Part shown: piece by piece, positions 7,831-16,831 of the stretch
Layout: each line of letters begins with the position of its first letter
How positions within the stretch are numbered: the stretch's first letter is position 1
Assembly (NCBI GenBank): GCA_020637335.1
Contig: JACJWC010000011.1
Span: 62,001 to 126,000, forward strand
Source: Acidobacteriota bacterium
GTDB lineage: Bacteria > Acidobacteriota > Holophagae > Acanthopleuribacterales > Acanthopleuribacteraceae
Reading direction: 5' to 3'
Length of the DNA stretch: 64,000 nucleotides
Notes under the pieces: model-generated
The model's input: the letters and a program-made list of their open reading frames with translations, nothing else
What the model was told of the DNA's origin: nothing
The model's database searches: none
Program-made: the position numbers and the translations under genes

Positions 7831-10547
7831 TTTTCAAATATTTTTTGTTTGGTTTGACCCAATAACTTGACCGCCGTAATCAATTCGGCGATGGATTGGT
7901 AACGATCTAATTTGCTGCCATAGAGGCATTTGATCAGCGTTTCACTAAAGCCCAACATCATGCCCGGCACGCGATCGTGAGGCACTGTGGGCAAGCCCTT
8001 TCCGACAAATTTCTGGGTGATTTCACTGGCAGAAAATGGCGGAACCCCGGTCGCCAACATATAAAAGGTTGCGCCCAGCGAATAGATATCCGATTGAACC
8101 GAGGCCTTTTCGCCTTGAATGATTTCGGGCGCCATGAAGGCCGGTGTACCCCAAATTTGCTGGGTATGGTTGGGATCAGAAATCTTTTTTGCCAGCCCAA
8201 AATCCATGATTTTGACACGACCGTCGCGGGTCACCATCAGATTTGAGGGCTTGAGATCGCGGTGAAGGATGCCTTTGTCATGGGCATATTTGAGACCCAG
8301 GCAGGTTTCATAAAGCAGACCTAGCAAGTTTTGGCGAATGTAACCGGGGTATTTGGTGAGCAATTTTTCCATGGTCATACCCTCGACATATTCCATGACC
8401 ATGTAAAAACAGCCCTGCTTATACCCCACATCAAATAAAGTGACGATATTGGGCTGGTTGAGCGAAGCAACGGCCTGTGCCTCGCGTTTAAAAAACAGAA
8501 CGACCTTTGGATCTTTATTGTATTCAGGGTGCAACATTTTAAAGGCAACCAACCGATCGAGCTTTTTATCGCGGGCCTTATACACGATGCCCATCCCGCC
8601 TCGACCCAACTCCTGAATCATTTCATAGCGCTGAAGTTCGCCTTCCTGGGTCAAGTCCAGAATGAAATCATCGTCCAAGGTCAGGGTATCGTTGGTTTGC
8701 GGTGGTGCCGGTTCCGTGGGTTCTGAATCCGTTTTAACCTCGTTTTTAGCGGCGTGGATTTGGGGTAAATGAAAAGGAATACCGGTTTGCTGCGACAACT
8801 TTTGGGCTTTTTGAACATATTGTTTATTGGTGGGAAATGAAAGCGCAGCCTGAAAATACAGCTCCGCAGCTTGGGCCGTTGCACCCGTTTTTTCTTTTAA
8901 GCTAGCGCATTCAAAAAACAGCGCGCAGTTGATGATAGAAGGCCGCTTTCCACCAACCATGGCATCAGCACAGGCCAGCGCTTCTTTCGTGCGGCCTTGG
9001 CTCATCAAAATGGTCAAAATTTGGTTGGCACTCTGAACTTCATGTACGTCCTGAAAATCCACCAAGGCAAAACAACGCGTGGCCGATTTTAGGTCGCCAA
9101 TCATGAGATAGCTGCGACCCGCAGGCAGGAACATTTTGGCTTTTTCGTAATACATAGCCTGTTCATCTTGGAGGCCTAAATGCGCAGCCAGCTGGGCGGC
9201 CCGTCCGTACAAACCACAGGAAACATAACACTTCATGGCACTTTCATTGTCGCCACAGGCAATAAACTGTTCAGCCGCTTCCTCAATCTTACCCGCAGCC
9301 TGAAAACAACGCGCTGCATCTCGATAGGCATTGATTTTGAGAAAAGCGGCTGCGGCTTGGGCGAAATCACCACCGAGTTCAAAGGACTTCCCCGCAGCTA
9401 AATAATCCTCTTTTTCCCAATAGGCTTTGGCGCGTTCCTGGTGTGCTAAGTCCTCCCGACCCCCCTGTTCAAAAGCGCGGGCTGAAGCCACCCGGTCACC
9501 GGCTTTGGCAAAGGCCTCAGCCGCTTGGGTCTGGTTACCGGCGCGCTGGAAATAAGTACCCGCCAAACTGTATTGTCCATAGTTCAGGGCCCAATGGGCG
9601 GCTTCCTCAAAAAGCCCCATTTTCCCTAACGATTCGCCTAAACGATCTACAACCTCTTCGAGCCGCTGGGGATCGGGATTCGTCTCCCCTTCCAATATGG
9701 TCCGAAAGTTCGAGGCAGCCTGTTCCCACATGCCTGCAAAATAGAAGGCATCACCTGCACGTTTATGATTTCGATTGGCGGCAAAATATTGGCCTGCCAA
9801 TAAAAAGGCGTGTTGGGCTTGGTGCTCTTTGCCAGCCCGTTCGTAAAGTTTACCGGCCCGGTAAAGGTAGGCATCGCCCATCTTTTCAAAGTATTGAGCC
9901 GCTTTGAGAATTTTGCCCTTTTCCAACGCGCGCTCTGCTTTGCGCAATAAACTTAAGTGTTTCCCAGAGAGCAATACCTGGGTACTTTCTCCGACTGGAC
10001 GCCGGGCAGTCGCTTTGGCAAAACGCTCCCAATCGGGCCTTTGTGATTGACCAAAAAGAAGTAATGCAGTGAACAATACAAAAACACCAATATGGGGAAT
10101 GTATACGCTGAAGCCCAAATTTTTTAGGTTAATCAACCGCAAGACGCCCTGGTTGAGCTGGGAAACGATTTCGGAATACCCACCAGATTCGAAAATCCAT
10201 TCCAGCAGCAAGATCAAATCCGCAGCCAATAATAAAACCAACAAAACCAAACTGATCTGACGTAAAACCTTTGGAACTAATTTCCAACTGGCCCGATATT
10301 CACGCATCCAGGCTTGATCTTGCCCTTTAAAGTGCTGCAGCAGACTCAAACCAACCATGACAACAAACCAAAACAGCAAGGCCGAGTGTCGTCCACTATC
10401 AACCCAATCGAATAAAACCCCCAAGATCGGCAAACCGGACAACCATTGCAAGGCACCGTCGGCAAAAGAAAACGAAAGTACCCAGCTGAGCCCTAAATAA
10501 ATGGCCAACAACCCAAACATGTTTGCAGCTAATCTTTTCGCACCCAT
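7827..10547 (-). CDS. Membrane-anchored Ser/Thr protein kinase with N-terminal repeat region and C-terminal kinase domain
   Basis: 906 residues from ATG 10547; a GTG at 10559 is in frame but AGGA lies only 2 bases before it. About four hydrophobic segments occupy residues 1-165. Residues 190-590 form a TPR-like solenoid with repeated units of the type FxxAGxxxxAAxxF (YFQRAGNQTQAAEAF, CFQAAGKIEEAAEQF). The kinase domain is at the C-terminus (641-906): glycine loop GRGGMG, Lys670 (AFKML), HRD 762-764 with HRDLKPSNL, DFG 782-784, and activation segment GTPAFMAPE. All catalytic residues are present. Most bacterial PknB-type kinases have the kinase at the N-terminus, so the order is reversed. Its substrate is unknown. 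Confidence 0.9.
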   Translation of the reverse strand: MGAKRLAANMFGLLAIYLGLSWVLSFSFADGALQWLSGLPILGVLFDWVDSGRHSALLFWFVVMVGLSLLQHFKGQDQAWMREYRASWKLVPKVLRQISLVLLVLLLAADLILLLEWIFESGGYSEIVSQLNQGVLRLINLKNLGFSVYIPHIGVFVLFTALLLFGQSQRPDWERFAKATARRPVGESTQVLLSGKHLSLLRKAERALEKGKILKAAQYFEKMGDAYLYRAGKLYERAGKEHQAQHAFLLAGQYFAANRNHKRAGDAFYFAGMWEQAASNFRTILEGETNPDPQRLEEVVDRLGESLGKMGLFEEAAHWALNYGQYSLAGTYFQRAGNQTQAAEAFAKAGDRVASARAFEQGGREDLAHQERAKAYWEKEDYLAAGKSFELGGDFAQAAAAFLKINAYRDAARCFQAAGKIEEAAEQFIACGDNESAMKCYVSCGLYGRAAQLAAHLGLQDEQAMYYEKAKMFLPAGRSYLMIGDLKSATRCFALVDFQDVHEVQSANQILTILMSQGRTKEALACADAMVGGKRPSIINCALFFECASLKEKTGATAQAAELYFQAALSFPTNKQYVQKAQKLSQQTGIPFHLPQIHAAKNEVKTDSEPTEPAPPQTNDTLTLDDDFILDLTQEGELQRYEMIQELGRGGMGIVYKARDKKLDRLVAFKMLHPEYNKDPKVVLFFKREAQAVASLNQPNIVTLFDVGYKQGCFYMVMEYVEGMTMEKLLTKYPGYIRQNLLGLLYETCLGLKYAHDKGILHRDLKPSNLMVTRDGRVKIMDFGLAKKISDPNHTQQIWGTPAFMAPEIIQGEKASVQSDIYSLGATFYMLATGVPPFSASEITQKFVGKGLPTVPHDRVPGMMLGFSETLIKCLYGSKLDRYQSIAELITAVKLLGQTKQKIFEN

Positions 10548-10625
10548 TTTGGCCGACACTTCCTAAAAACGCTGGAGCAAGCAAAGATAGCTCATGTTAC
10601 CAGAGTTTTACCTAGAAATTGGCGT

Positions 10626-11453
10626 TTAGCTTCGCGGCCTGCGGACATAGCTGCCCGATGGCAAAAAAAGGCGATCGCCCGCAACCGGCACCATCATTTC
10701 GCCACATTCCAATTGGTCGGGCGAGACCTGGAAAATTCGCTGAACAAAATTCGCCAGTGACTGCCCTGAAAAACCCGGTGTGTGGCACGAAAAAAGGATA
10801 AAACCTGAGGGATCCCAAAGGCTACACAAACCCTTAAGCAGCGGCACCAAGTCGGATTCGATGTTCCAAACTTCACCCCTGTTGCCACGTCCATACGAGG
10901 GCGGGTCCAAAATCAAACCCTGATAGCGTTCGCCCCTGCGTTCCTGGCGTGCCACAAATTTTTGAACATCATCAACCATCCAGCGAATAGGACTTTGATC
11001 CAAGCCATTAATGGTCGCATTCTCTCGCGCCCAGGCCACCACCCCTTTTGAAGCATCTACATGGGTTACTTCTGCGCCCGCCCGCGCAGCAGCAAGCGTG
11101 CTTCCACCCGTGTAGCCAAACAGATTTAATACGCGATCTTTAGATCGGATCTGGTTGTGAATCCAGTGCCAGCTCTCCACCTGTTCAGGAAAAACCCCGG
11201 TGTGCCCAAAACTGGTCAGTTTGATCAGAAACTTCAGATCGCCCACCTCGACAACCCATTGTTCAGGCACCTTTTCGATGAATTCCCAATGACCGCCGCC
11301 CGATTTTGCTCGGTGGTGGATGGCGTGAGCCGGTCGCCAGCTCTTTTCATTTTTTCCGGGCGGCCAAAACGCTTGGGCAGCCTGGCGAATAACATGAATG
11401 TCCCCGAATCGCTCCCATTTTTTTTCAAATCCACAGTCCAAGAGTTGATACAC
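10626..11453 (-). CDS. Class I SAM-dependent methyltransferase, RlmI/RlmK-like
   Basis: 275 residues. The start is set at GTG 11453 because GGAGG lies 6 bases upstream and the family N-terminus (VYQLLDCGFEKKWERFG) begins here; a TTG seven codons earlier has no ribosome site. SAM-binding motif I is LNLFGYTGGST, followed by the acidic strand end VTHVDAS. Motif IV is LILDPPSYGRG, where DPPSY is typical of rRNA base methyltransferases of the RlmI/PF10672 group. It lacks an evident N-terminal PUA domain, so it is shorter than E. coli RlmI. Probably modifies rRNA; the exact target base is not deducible. Confidence 0.85.
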   Translation of the reverse strand: MYQLLDCGFEKKWERFGDIHVIRQAAQAFWPPGKNEKSWRPAHAIHHRAKSGGGHWEFIEKVPEQWVVEVGDLKFLIKLTSFGHTGVFPEQVESWHWIHNQIRSKDRVLNLFGYTGGSTLAAARAGAEVTHVDASKGVVAWARENATINGLDQSPIRWMVDDVQKFVARQERRGERYQGLILDPPSYGRGNRGEVWNIESDLVPLLKGLCSLWDPSGFILFSCHTPGFSGQSLANFVQRIFQVSPDQLECGEMMVPVAGDRLFLPSGSYVRRPRS

Positions 11454-11564
11454 CCGAATCCTCCAAAGGGCCAAAATATCAAAATCGCAGCGGTTTCACC
11501 AGTCAGGATGCCATGCGGACCTGCCGATTGAGGTTATAATGCTGCCTTTGGCATTGAGGGTGGA

Positions 11565-12035
11565 ATGCGCCAAATCTTCACTAGAATCCGAACCGCTCTG
11601 AGAAAAAGCGACAGTTCGCCCCATATCAAGGCCTTGAGTTTTTCTATTGGTGCGGGGCTGGCCTTTTCCCCATTGGTTGGCTTACACCTGCTGGTTGTAT
11701 TCGTTTTGGCCCGTTGGACCCGCCTCAATGGCTTTCTAATTTTTACAGGCACCCTGATTCACAATCCCTGGACGATGGTCCCCATCCACTTCCTGGGTCT
11801 CATTACAGGCGATTTTTTTTTGTATGGACACCCTCAAAGTGTCCAAGCTTTTAAATCGCTTCCCTGGGATGAGTTTGGGTTGTTGTCGTGGATGAATGCT
11901 GGATTTTGGCAAAAATCCATTCCCATTATTCATTCGCTGATCCAACCGTTTGTCATTGGGTCGCTTACCTGGTCCTTGGTGGTGGGAACAGCCGTGTACT
12001 TTACCTTGACCAAATTTGTTCTCAAGGAGCGTTAA
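11565..12035 (+). CDS. DUF2062 membrane protein
   Basis: 156 residues with three to four hydrophobic segments. The family signature is present: a basic N-terminus, the segment SIGAGLAFSPLVGLH, then ARWTRLNGFLIFTGTLIHNPWT, matching the FxPxxGxH and NPWT motifs of DUF2062 proteins. Function of the family is not established; members often sit near membrane-lipid or glycan genes. The next gene starts 4 bases after this stop and uses a ribosome site inside the end of this gene, so the two are probably cotranscribed. Confidence 0.8.
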   Translation: MRQIFTRIRTALRKSDSSPHIKALSFSIGAGLAFSPLVGLHLLVVFVLARWTRLNGFLIFTGTLIHNPWTMVPIHFLGLITGDFFLYGHPQSVQAFKSLPWDEFGLLSWMNAGFWQKSIPIIHSLIQPFVIGSLTWSLVVGTAVYFTLTKFVLKER

Positions 12036-12039
12036 GTCC

Positions 12040-12771
12040 GTGTTCACCCAGTGCCCGCTCTCCCTGATCGACGTTATCGATGCGCAGGATTACCGCCAAC
12101 TCGACTTTCCATTTTTGCAGGCCGCGCAAGAGCTCATCCTTCAGCACGACGTTCAAGCAATCGTATTACCCGAAGGCAGAGGGCTAGGCCGATTCCTGAA
12201 TTTAATTCACTACGATTTGGATGCACCTGTGGAATATGTTGATCAAGCCTCTATTTTTGGCGATCAACTCATTCATTTGGCCGCGCACCTCAAAGCAAAA
12301 CCCCTTTTTGCCCAACCGACCGCTGCAGCGGTATTGGCCTCAGAATGCCTGGCCTCCTGCTTTGACCTTTTGCTTTTGGGCCAATTCGCCCAAAAAGGGT
12401 TGGAACCCGAATTTTTGCAACATCACTTGGAAAGCATCAGCTACTACTTTGATTGTTATGAAAACCCAAAAATGCCTTATCGCAAGTGGCTTGCCCAACT
12501 CTTGGACGACCCGTTTAGTTGCATGCGCAGCACCGTCCTGTTCTTGTTTGACTTTTGCCATGCCGTCGGCCAGGCCCGAGACCAACTGGATCGTTTAAAT
12601 CGAGCCACCCAATTCATAGGCTATCCGCTGAGCCACCATTTTAATTGTGCAAATTGGATTCTGTTTGCCCAACAACTCGAACCGGGCAACGCTGGAGAAG
12701 CCCGAGTGGCGCTAGAGTCCCTGCTTCAGTCCGAGGCCCAGCTTGTCACCTGGTTCATCCAAAATCACTGA
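12040..12771 (+). CDS. Unknown cytosolic protein (243 aa)
   Basis: 243 residues starting at GTG 12040, chosen because AAGGAG lies at 12024-12029 inside the preceding gene; a TTG at 12016 would place the ribosome site inside the coding region. The protein appears largely alpha-helical, is rich in Leu, Gln and Phe, and has no signal peptide or clear membrane segment. I recognise no family and see no catalytic motif. The opening half alternates short strands and helices (AIVLPEGRGLGRFL), which could be a nucleotide-binding-like fold, but this is weak. Translational linkage to the DUF2062 gene is the only functional hint. Confidence 0.65.
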   Translation: MFTQCPLSLIDVIDAQDYRQLDFPFLQAAQELILQHDVQAIVLPEGRGLGRFLNLIHYDLDAPVEYVDQASIFGDQLIHLAAHLKAKPLFAQPTAAAVLASECLASCFDLLLLGQFAQKGLEPEFLQHHLESISYYFDCYENPKMPYRKWLAQLLDDPFSCMRSTVLFLFDFCHAVGQARDQLDRLNRATQFIGYPLSHHFNCANWILFAQQLEPGNAGEARVALESLLQSEAQLVTWFIQNH

Positions 12772-12862
12772 TTTTCGACTTTTTGACCCCACCGGCCGTC
12801 GGGTTGACCAAGGTTCCCGCACAGGGGAGAATAACCGCAGCTGACATGACGAGGAGCGCAGT

Positions 12863-13702
12863 ATGCTTTTTTGGGCTTGTTTTTTAGGCTTTATTGCCGG
12901 AGACGATTACTTTCACGACCCTTGGGCCAAGGGTAAGATTCACCTGACCAGTATTGAAACGGGGCAGGATCCCAGTATTCAGATCATTGCCAAAGGCAAA
13001 GCCGGCAACATCGAGTTAAAAGCCACCGCGACCCCCCAATCGGGAAATGCGCGGGTCAACTACCAAAAGGGCCTGGGCTTTGTAGAATATGATCACCGTT
13101 TACAAACTTTGACCTTTGAAGGCTCACGCCGTTTCTCCTTTAACCGAACCAGCAAAAAGGTGATGCGCACAGCTCCCTACATGGAGGTCAATGTCCCACT
13201 GGGCGCAGTCGTCAATCTCGACGTTCACACCAATGATCTTGGGTACGGCAGTTTTAATTTTAAAGATCTCAACGTGGCGCAATTAAAACTCGATGTCAAC
13301 TACGGCGATATCGATTTTCACTTTCCCACGGAGAACAAAACCGTGATTCGCGATGAAGTCCTCTTCCACTTAATGGCCGGTGATCTGGAACTTGAGCAAC
13401 TGGGAAACTTGAAGGCAGCCAAAATAATAATCAACGGCGGAATTGGCGAGTTAAGCATGGATTTTGGCCCGCAACTCCTCACCGATACAGATGTCAGTTT
13501 CGACCACGACATTGGTCGGGTCGATGTTTCTATCCCGAAAGGCACACATGTCATTGTCAAGGGCACAAATAGAAACTTACAATCTTATAACCTAGACCAA
13601 GTGGGTACCTATTGGGAAACCACCAACCACACGTCTGAGCGTCCCATTCTGACGTTGGACATGCGGGGGCCTATTGGCGGTCTTGATATTCAATGGAAGT
13701 GA
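12863..13702 (+). CDS. Exported beta-helical protein resembling DUF4097/adhesin-like proteins
   Basis: 279 residues; GAGGAGCG precedes the ATG. The first 13 residues are hydrophobic (MLFWACFLGFIAG) and may be a short signal peptide, though it lacks a basic n-region. The body has repeated short beta strands with alternating polar/hydrophobic pattern (VNLDVHTNDLGYGSFNF, LKLDVNYGDIDFHF, AAKIIINGGIGELSMDF, DVSFDHDIGRVDVSIP), the pattern of DUF4097/LiaF-C-type beta-solenoids. These families occur in envelope-stress contexts and alone as putative adhesins. Function here is unknown. It precedes the pseudo-receiver/PATAN/DegV gene by 35 bases on the same strand. Confidence 0.7.
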   Translation: MLFWACFLGFIAGDDYFHDPWAKGKIHLTSIETGQDPSIQIIAKGKAGNIELKATATPQSGNARVNYQKGLGFVEYDHRLQTLTFEGSRRFSFNRTSKKVMRTAPYMEVNVPLGAVVNLDVHTNDLGYGSFNFKDLNVAQLKLDVNYGDIDFHFPTENKTVIRDEVLFHLMAGDLELEQLGNLKAAKIIINGGIGELSMDFGPQLLTDTDVSFDHDIGRVDVSIPKGTHVIVKGTNRNLQSYNLDQVGTYWETTNHTSERPILTLDMRGPIGGLDIQWK

Positions 13703-13737
13703 GCCGGACACCTTGATTCCGGCGAGAGGGGAGCTGC

Positions 13738-15495
13738 ATGACCGTCCGGAATCTTCTGTTGGTGCATCCTGACCACGAAACCAAACGCAGGATCAGCAAG
13801 CTCTTGCTCGATCACGATTGCGAGATTATCCCGGCCCGCACCACCCGTCAGGCCCTGGGTTATATCCGGGTCCGCAGTCCCCACCTCGTTTTGACAGCAG
13901 AACATTTACCGGATGGGGACGTGGAAAATTTGATCCAAAGTCTGCGCGGCTCCCACGAATGGAATTTGGTCCCCATCCTGGTCCTGGCCGCAGATGCCAA
14001 TGAAACCCACCTGAATGCACTGGAACGTGCAGGCGCTACTGCGGTCCTGCCCAGCCATTGGGATTCCGATACCATGTGGGAAATGATCCGTACGCTTACG
14101 GATGTACGCGTACGCCAGGAGGAACAAAACGCTTTAGGTATTTCCGGGCAATTGGCGCGTTTTGGAATTGTCGAATTGATTCAGGAAATGGCCAAGGAAC
14201 ACGGCAGTGGTCTGATTTCCATCGACGGCGCGCTGCCAATGAAAATTTACCTGCGCGCGGGCAACATCGTGCATGCCCAACACGGCATCACCATTGGCAA
14301 GAAGGCACTTTTCCGATGTTTGCGCATTGCCGATGCGGCCTACCACTTTAAAGGCGCGGTTTTTGACTTGGAGGCTACAATTGAGGGCGATCTGAACCAA
14401 CTGATCCAAGAAGCCCGGGCCAGTAATCAAAAGCTTATGGCCAATTTTCACCAAATGCCGCAACCCCAGCATCGCATCAAAATCGTATCCTGGGAACAAA
14501 TGGATAGCATCAAATTTACGGCGGAGGCGCGTGCGGCCCTGGAGGTCATTAAGCGTTATCCTCTGGTTCGCGATTACCTGGACCATCTCAACTTACCGGA
14601 CCTGGTGTGTTTTGAGTACCTCATCACCTTTAAGGAGCGCGGGCTCATCGATATCATTACCCAACACCGACCTACGGCTATCATTTCTGATAGCAGTTGC
14701 GATTTGGGTTTTGGCCAATTGGATCAACTCAACGTTCAATATGTCACCTTGCGTTTAACCAATGACGGAGGAGAAATAGCCGACTCACCGCGTTACCTGC
14801 CCCGGCTCAATGAATTGGGCAAAAAAGGAACCTTCAAGATTAGTCACCTGGAAGGCCATGGCATTGCTGACAAAAATGCTAGCCTGGTCCCGGACAAAGA
14901 TTGCCTCAATTTGCTCTCAGCACCGATTGATCCTGCCTATCAAAGCTTGTGCCTGAAGGAATTGGAGAAGATGACCAAGATCGGCTTTAATGGCCAACCG
15001 TTAATGGCCAATGAGCTGGTTACTTGGGTTTCGGGCCAATTCTCGGTCGGCTTGGCCGCCCTGATACAATTTGCCGCCCAAGCAGCGGCTTCCGGCGATG
15101 CCATTGAAACCATTGTCGAAAAATTGGAGCGCTTCAAAAAACGGCTCCATGTCCTGTACATATTCCCCGCCACCAAGGGCTTGTTGGGCGGAAAAGCCAC
15201 TTTTGAGATCCAATCCTGGACCGGAACCGAGTTTAAGAATCTAGTTAAGTTGGGAAAGGGCGAAGAATTGGCTGATCAATTGATCAAAATTATGACCAAT
15301 CGCTATTCAACCAGCACGCCCATCCAGATTCTAATTGGCCATGCAGGCGCTGAAAAACAAGGCCAAGCCTTACTCAAAAAAATCAATCAAACTTTTGAAC
15401 AAGGCAAATCTCAATTGTTGGCCATGGGCCCCGTTTCCACTAATCATTTGGGTTTGGGCACGATCGGCTTAGCCTTCTATGAGGAAGAAAATTAA
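13738..15495 (+). CDS. Pseudo-receiver / PATAN (DUF4388) / DegV fusion protein
   Basis: 585 residues, GAGGGGAG before the ATG. Residues 1-125 have a receiver-like fold, but the phosphoacceptor Asp position (VLTAEHLP) is Ala54 and the conserved Lys is replaced (VLPSHW), so phosphorylation is unlikely. Residues 135-225 are a PATAN/DUF4388 domain (ISGQLARFGIVELIQEMA, GLISIDGALPMKIYLRAGNIVHA), followed by its usual helical tail. Residues 312-585 resemble DegV/EDD fatty-acid-binding proteins: start AIISDSSCDLGFGQLDQL and end MGPVSTNHLGLGTIGLAFY. The DegV TSxPS lipid-head-group motif is not evident. No output or DNA-binding domain is seen. Probably a cytosolic signalling adaptor coupling protein interaction to lipid binding; this is inference from domains. 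Confidence 0.82.
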   Translation: MTVRNLLLVHPDHETKRRISKLLLDHDCEIIPARTTRQALGYIRVRSPHLVLTAEHLPDGDVENLIQSLRGSHEWNLVPILVLAADANETHLNALERAGATAVLPSHWDSDTMWEMIRTLTDVRVRQEEQNALGISGQLARFGIVELIQEMAKEHGSGLISIDGALPMKIYLRAGNIVHAQHGITIGKKALFRCLRIADAAYHFKGAVFDLEATIEGDLNQLIQEARASNQKLMANFHQMPQPQHRIKIVSWEQMDSIKFTAEARAALEVIKRYPLVRDYLDHLNLPDLVCFEYLITFKERGLIDIITQHRPTAIISDSSCDLGFGQLDQLNVQYVTLRLTNDGGEIADSPRYLPRLNELGKKGTFKISHLEGHGIADKNASLVPDKDCLNLLSAPIDPAYQSLCLKELEKMTKIGFNGQPLMANELVTWVSGQFSVGLAALIQFAAQAAASGDAIETIVEKLERFKKRLHVLYIFPATKGLLGGKATFEIQSWTGTEFKNLVKLGKGEELADQLIKIMTNRYSTSTPIQILIGHAGAEKQGQALLKKINQTFEQGKSQLLAMGPVSTNHLGLGTIGLAFYEEEN

Positions 15496-15521
15496 AAAAG
15501 GCGGGAATCACCCGCCTTTTT
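15495..15521. terminator. Bidirectional intrinsic terminator
   Basis: Perfect 11-bp inverted repeat: AAAAAGGCGGG (15495-15505), 5-base loop, CCCGCCTTTTT (15511-15521). It has a T-run on each strand, so it can end both the DegV-fusion gene on the plus strand and the convergent gene ending at 15546. Confidence 0.9.
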
Positions 15522-15545
15522 GTGGATTAGATTCATTTATTGGGA

Positions 15546-16634
15546 TCAGGGACTGACCATCAGTGAATAAAATTCATCCGCTTTCCATTTGCTGTAGGCG
15601 GGAACCGTTGTTTTGGGTAATCGATTTTGAATCGCATCTGGTGAACCGCCAAAAGGAGTCAGCGCTTCAACAACCGTAACCGCACCCTCGGTGTCAACCT
15701 TAACAATGACATAAGCAGAAGGCAGTTCGCCACTTCCCGAGCCACCAAAGTGGGTTGGCAGTAATGCGCCGATAGGATAATCGCCGGGGCTTTTACTGGC
15801 CATAAACTTGCTTTGGTACTGCGCAATAACGCCAGCCGCTGCCTTTGCTTTTGCAATTTCGTCCTTGTTCTTTTTGCAGGTTTTGTGGCTTTCCATTGCA
15901 TCCAGAAGGGCAACGCCACCCACTCGAACCGCATGATCTATCATCAAAGGAATATATTTCTTGCGTTTGAGATCGAGGATTTTGACATAGGCATCGGCAT
16001 TCGAATTATTGGAAAGCAGAATGACCGTCATGATATGGCCGTTATGCGGAGGTTCATCCGCAGTGATTTTTGATAAGGAATAATAAAAGAAGCCTTGATT
16101 ATCGCTGTGAATATCGGCGTAACGAAAGTCATCGCGACCCGTACCGGGGTCAATCTCAGCATCTTTCGCGGTGGCCAGAAATAAATCGTAGTTTTGAACT
16201 TTCTGGACCTTGACCAAGCCGCTCGCGGCTGCCAAGCGCAAGGTAATATCTTCCTTGTCATTTTCAACAAATGGCAAGAAAACCGTTGGCTCCAGGCTGC
16301 GACCAAATGAGGCCAGAAGCATCAAATTGATCCCCTTCATCTCCAAACTCGTCGCGTTTTGGAGGTTGTTGTTCAGGTCGTTGCGAAAGCGGAACAGATC
16401 GAGGTAGCGAAAAACTTCGGCATACTCGCGCGCACGGCCCGCATCCATTTTGTCAAAATTGCGAAAAACCGTGCGTACGCCGCCCAACTGAAAAAACTCC
16501 AGAAGTTCTCGGGTACCGGCAAGGTATTCATCCCCTACAATCTTTTTGACCAGATCGTCGCGATCTGGCAATAAATCTTCTTCTTGCGCAAACGCCATCA
16601 CGCTTAACGAGACCAAAAGAACTGCACGGATCAT
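15546..16634 (-). CDS. Exported protein of unknown function (362 aa)
   Basis: 362 residues. The start is set at ATG 16634, where a signal peptide begins (MIRAVLLVSLSVMAFAQEEDL, cleavage after AFA); the frame stays open 28 codons further but that part is not signal-like. A purine-rich GGGGGGT precedes the ATG. The middle contains helical segments that could be HEAT-like (ITLRLAAASGLVKV), then a region with FFYYSLSKI and SGSGELPSAYVIVKVDTEGAVTVVE near the end. I recognise no family. It has its own plausible promoter and a terminator at 15495-15521, so it is a single-gene unit. Confidence 0.75.
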   Translation of the reverse strand: MIRAVLLVSLSVMAFAQEEDLLPDRDDLVKKIVGDEYLAGTRELLEFFQLGGVRTVFRNFDKMDAGRAREYAEVFRYLDLFRFRNDLNNNLQNATSLEMKGINLMLLASFGRSLEPTVFLPFVENDKEDITLRLAAASGLVKVQKVQNYDLFLATAKDAEIDPGTGRDDFRYADIHSDNQGFFYYSLSKITADEPPHNGHIMTVILLSNNSNADAYVKILDLKRKKYIPLMIDHAVRVGGVALLDAMESHKTCKKNKDEIAKAKAAAGVIAQYQSKFMASKSPGDYPIGALLPTHFGGSGSGELPSAYVIVKVDTEGAVTVVEALTPFGGSPDAIQNRLPKTTVPAYSKWKADEFYSLMVSP

Positions 16635-16670
16635 ATACCCCCCGGGAAACCTTGAGAAAATGAGGGTTTT

Positions 16671-16700
16671 ATTTAAACCGCATTTGCCAAAGCCTTGCAA
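16671..16700 (-). promoter_or_regulatory. Candidate sigma-70-type promoter for the exported protein gene at 15546-16634
   Basis: On the minus strand TTGCAA (16695-16700), an 18-base spacer and TTAAAT (16671-16676) lie 36 bases before the ATG. Each hexamer matches consensus at 4 of 6 positions. Prediction only. Confidence 0.4.
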
Positions 16701-16831
16701 GTGGAACTTTTTCCACACCCCGACAGGCTAACCTTCGATTTTTCAATTACCTTGTTTATTTCCAAGGTGGAGTCCAATGAAATCGGACCCCAAGGAAAGG
16801 GGCTGCCAACCATTAATTTACAAAGGTTTTG

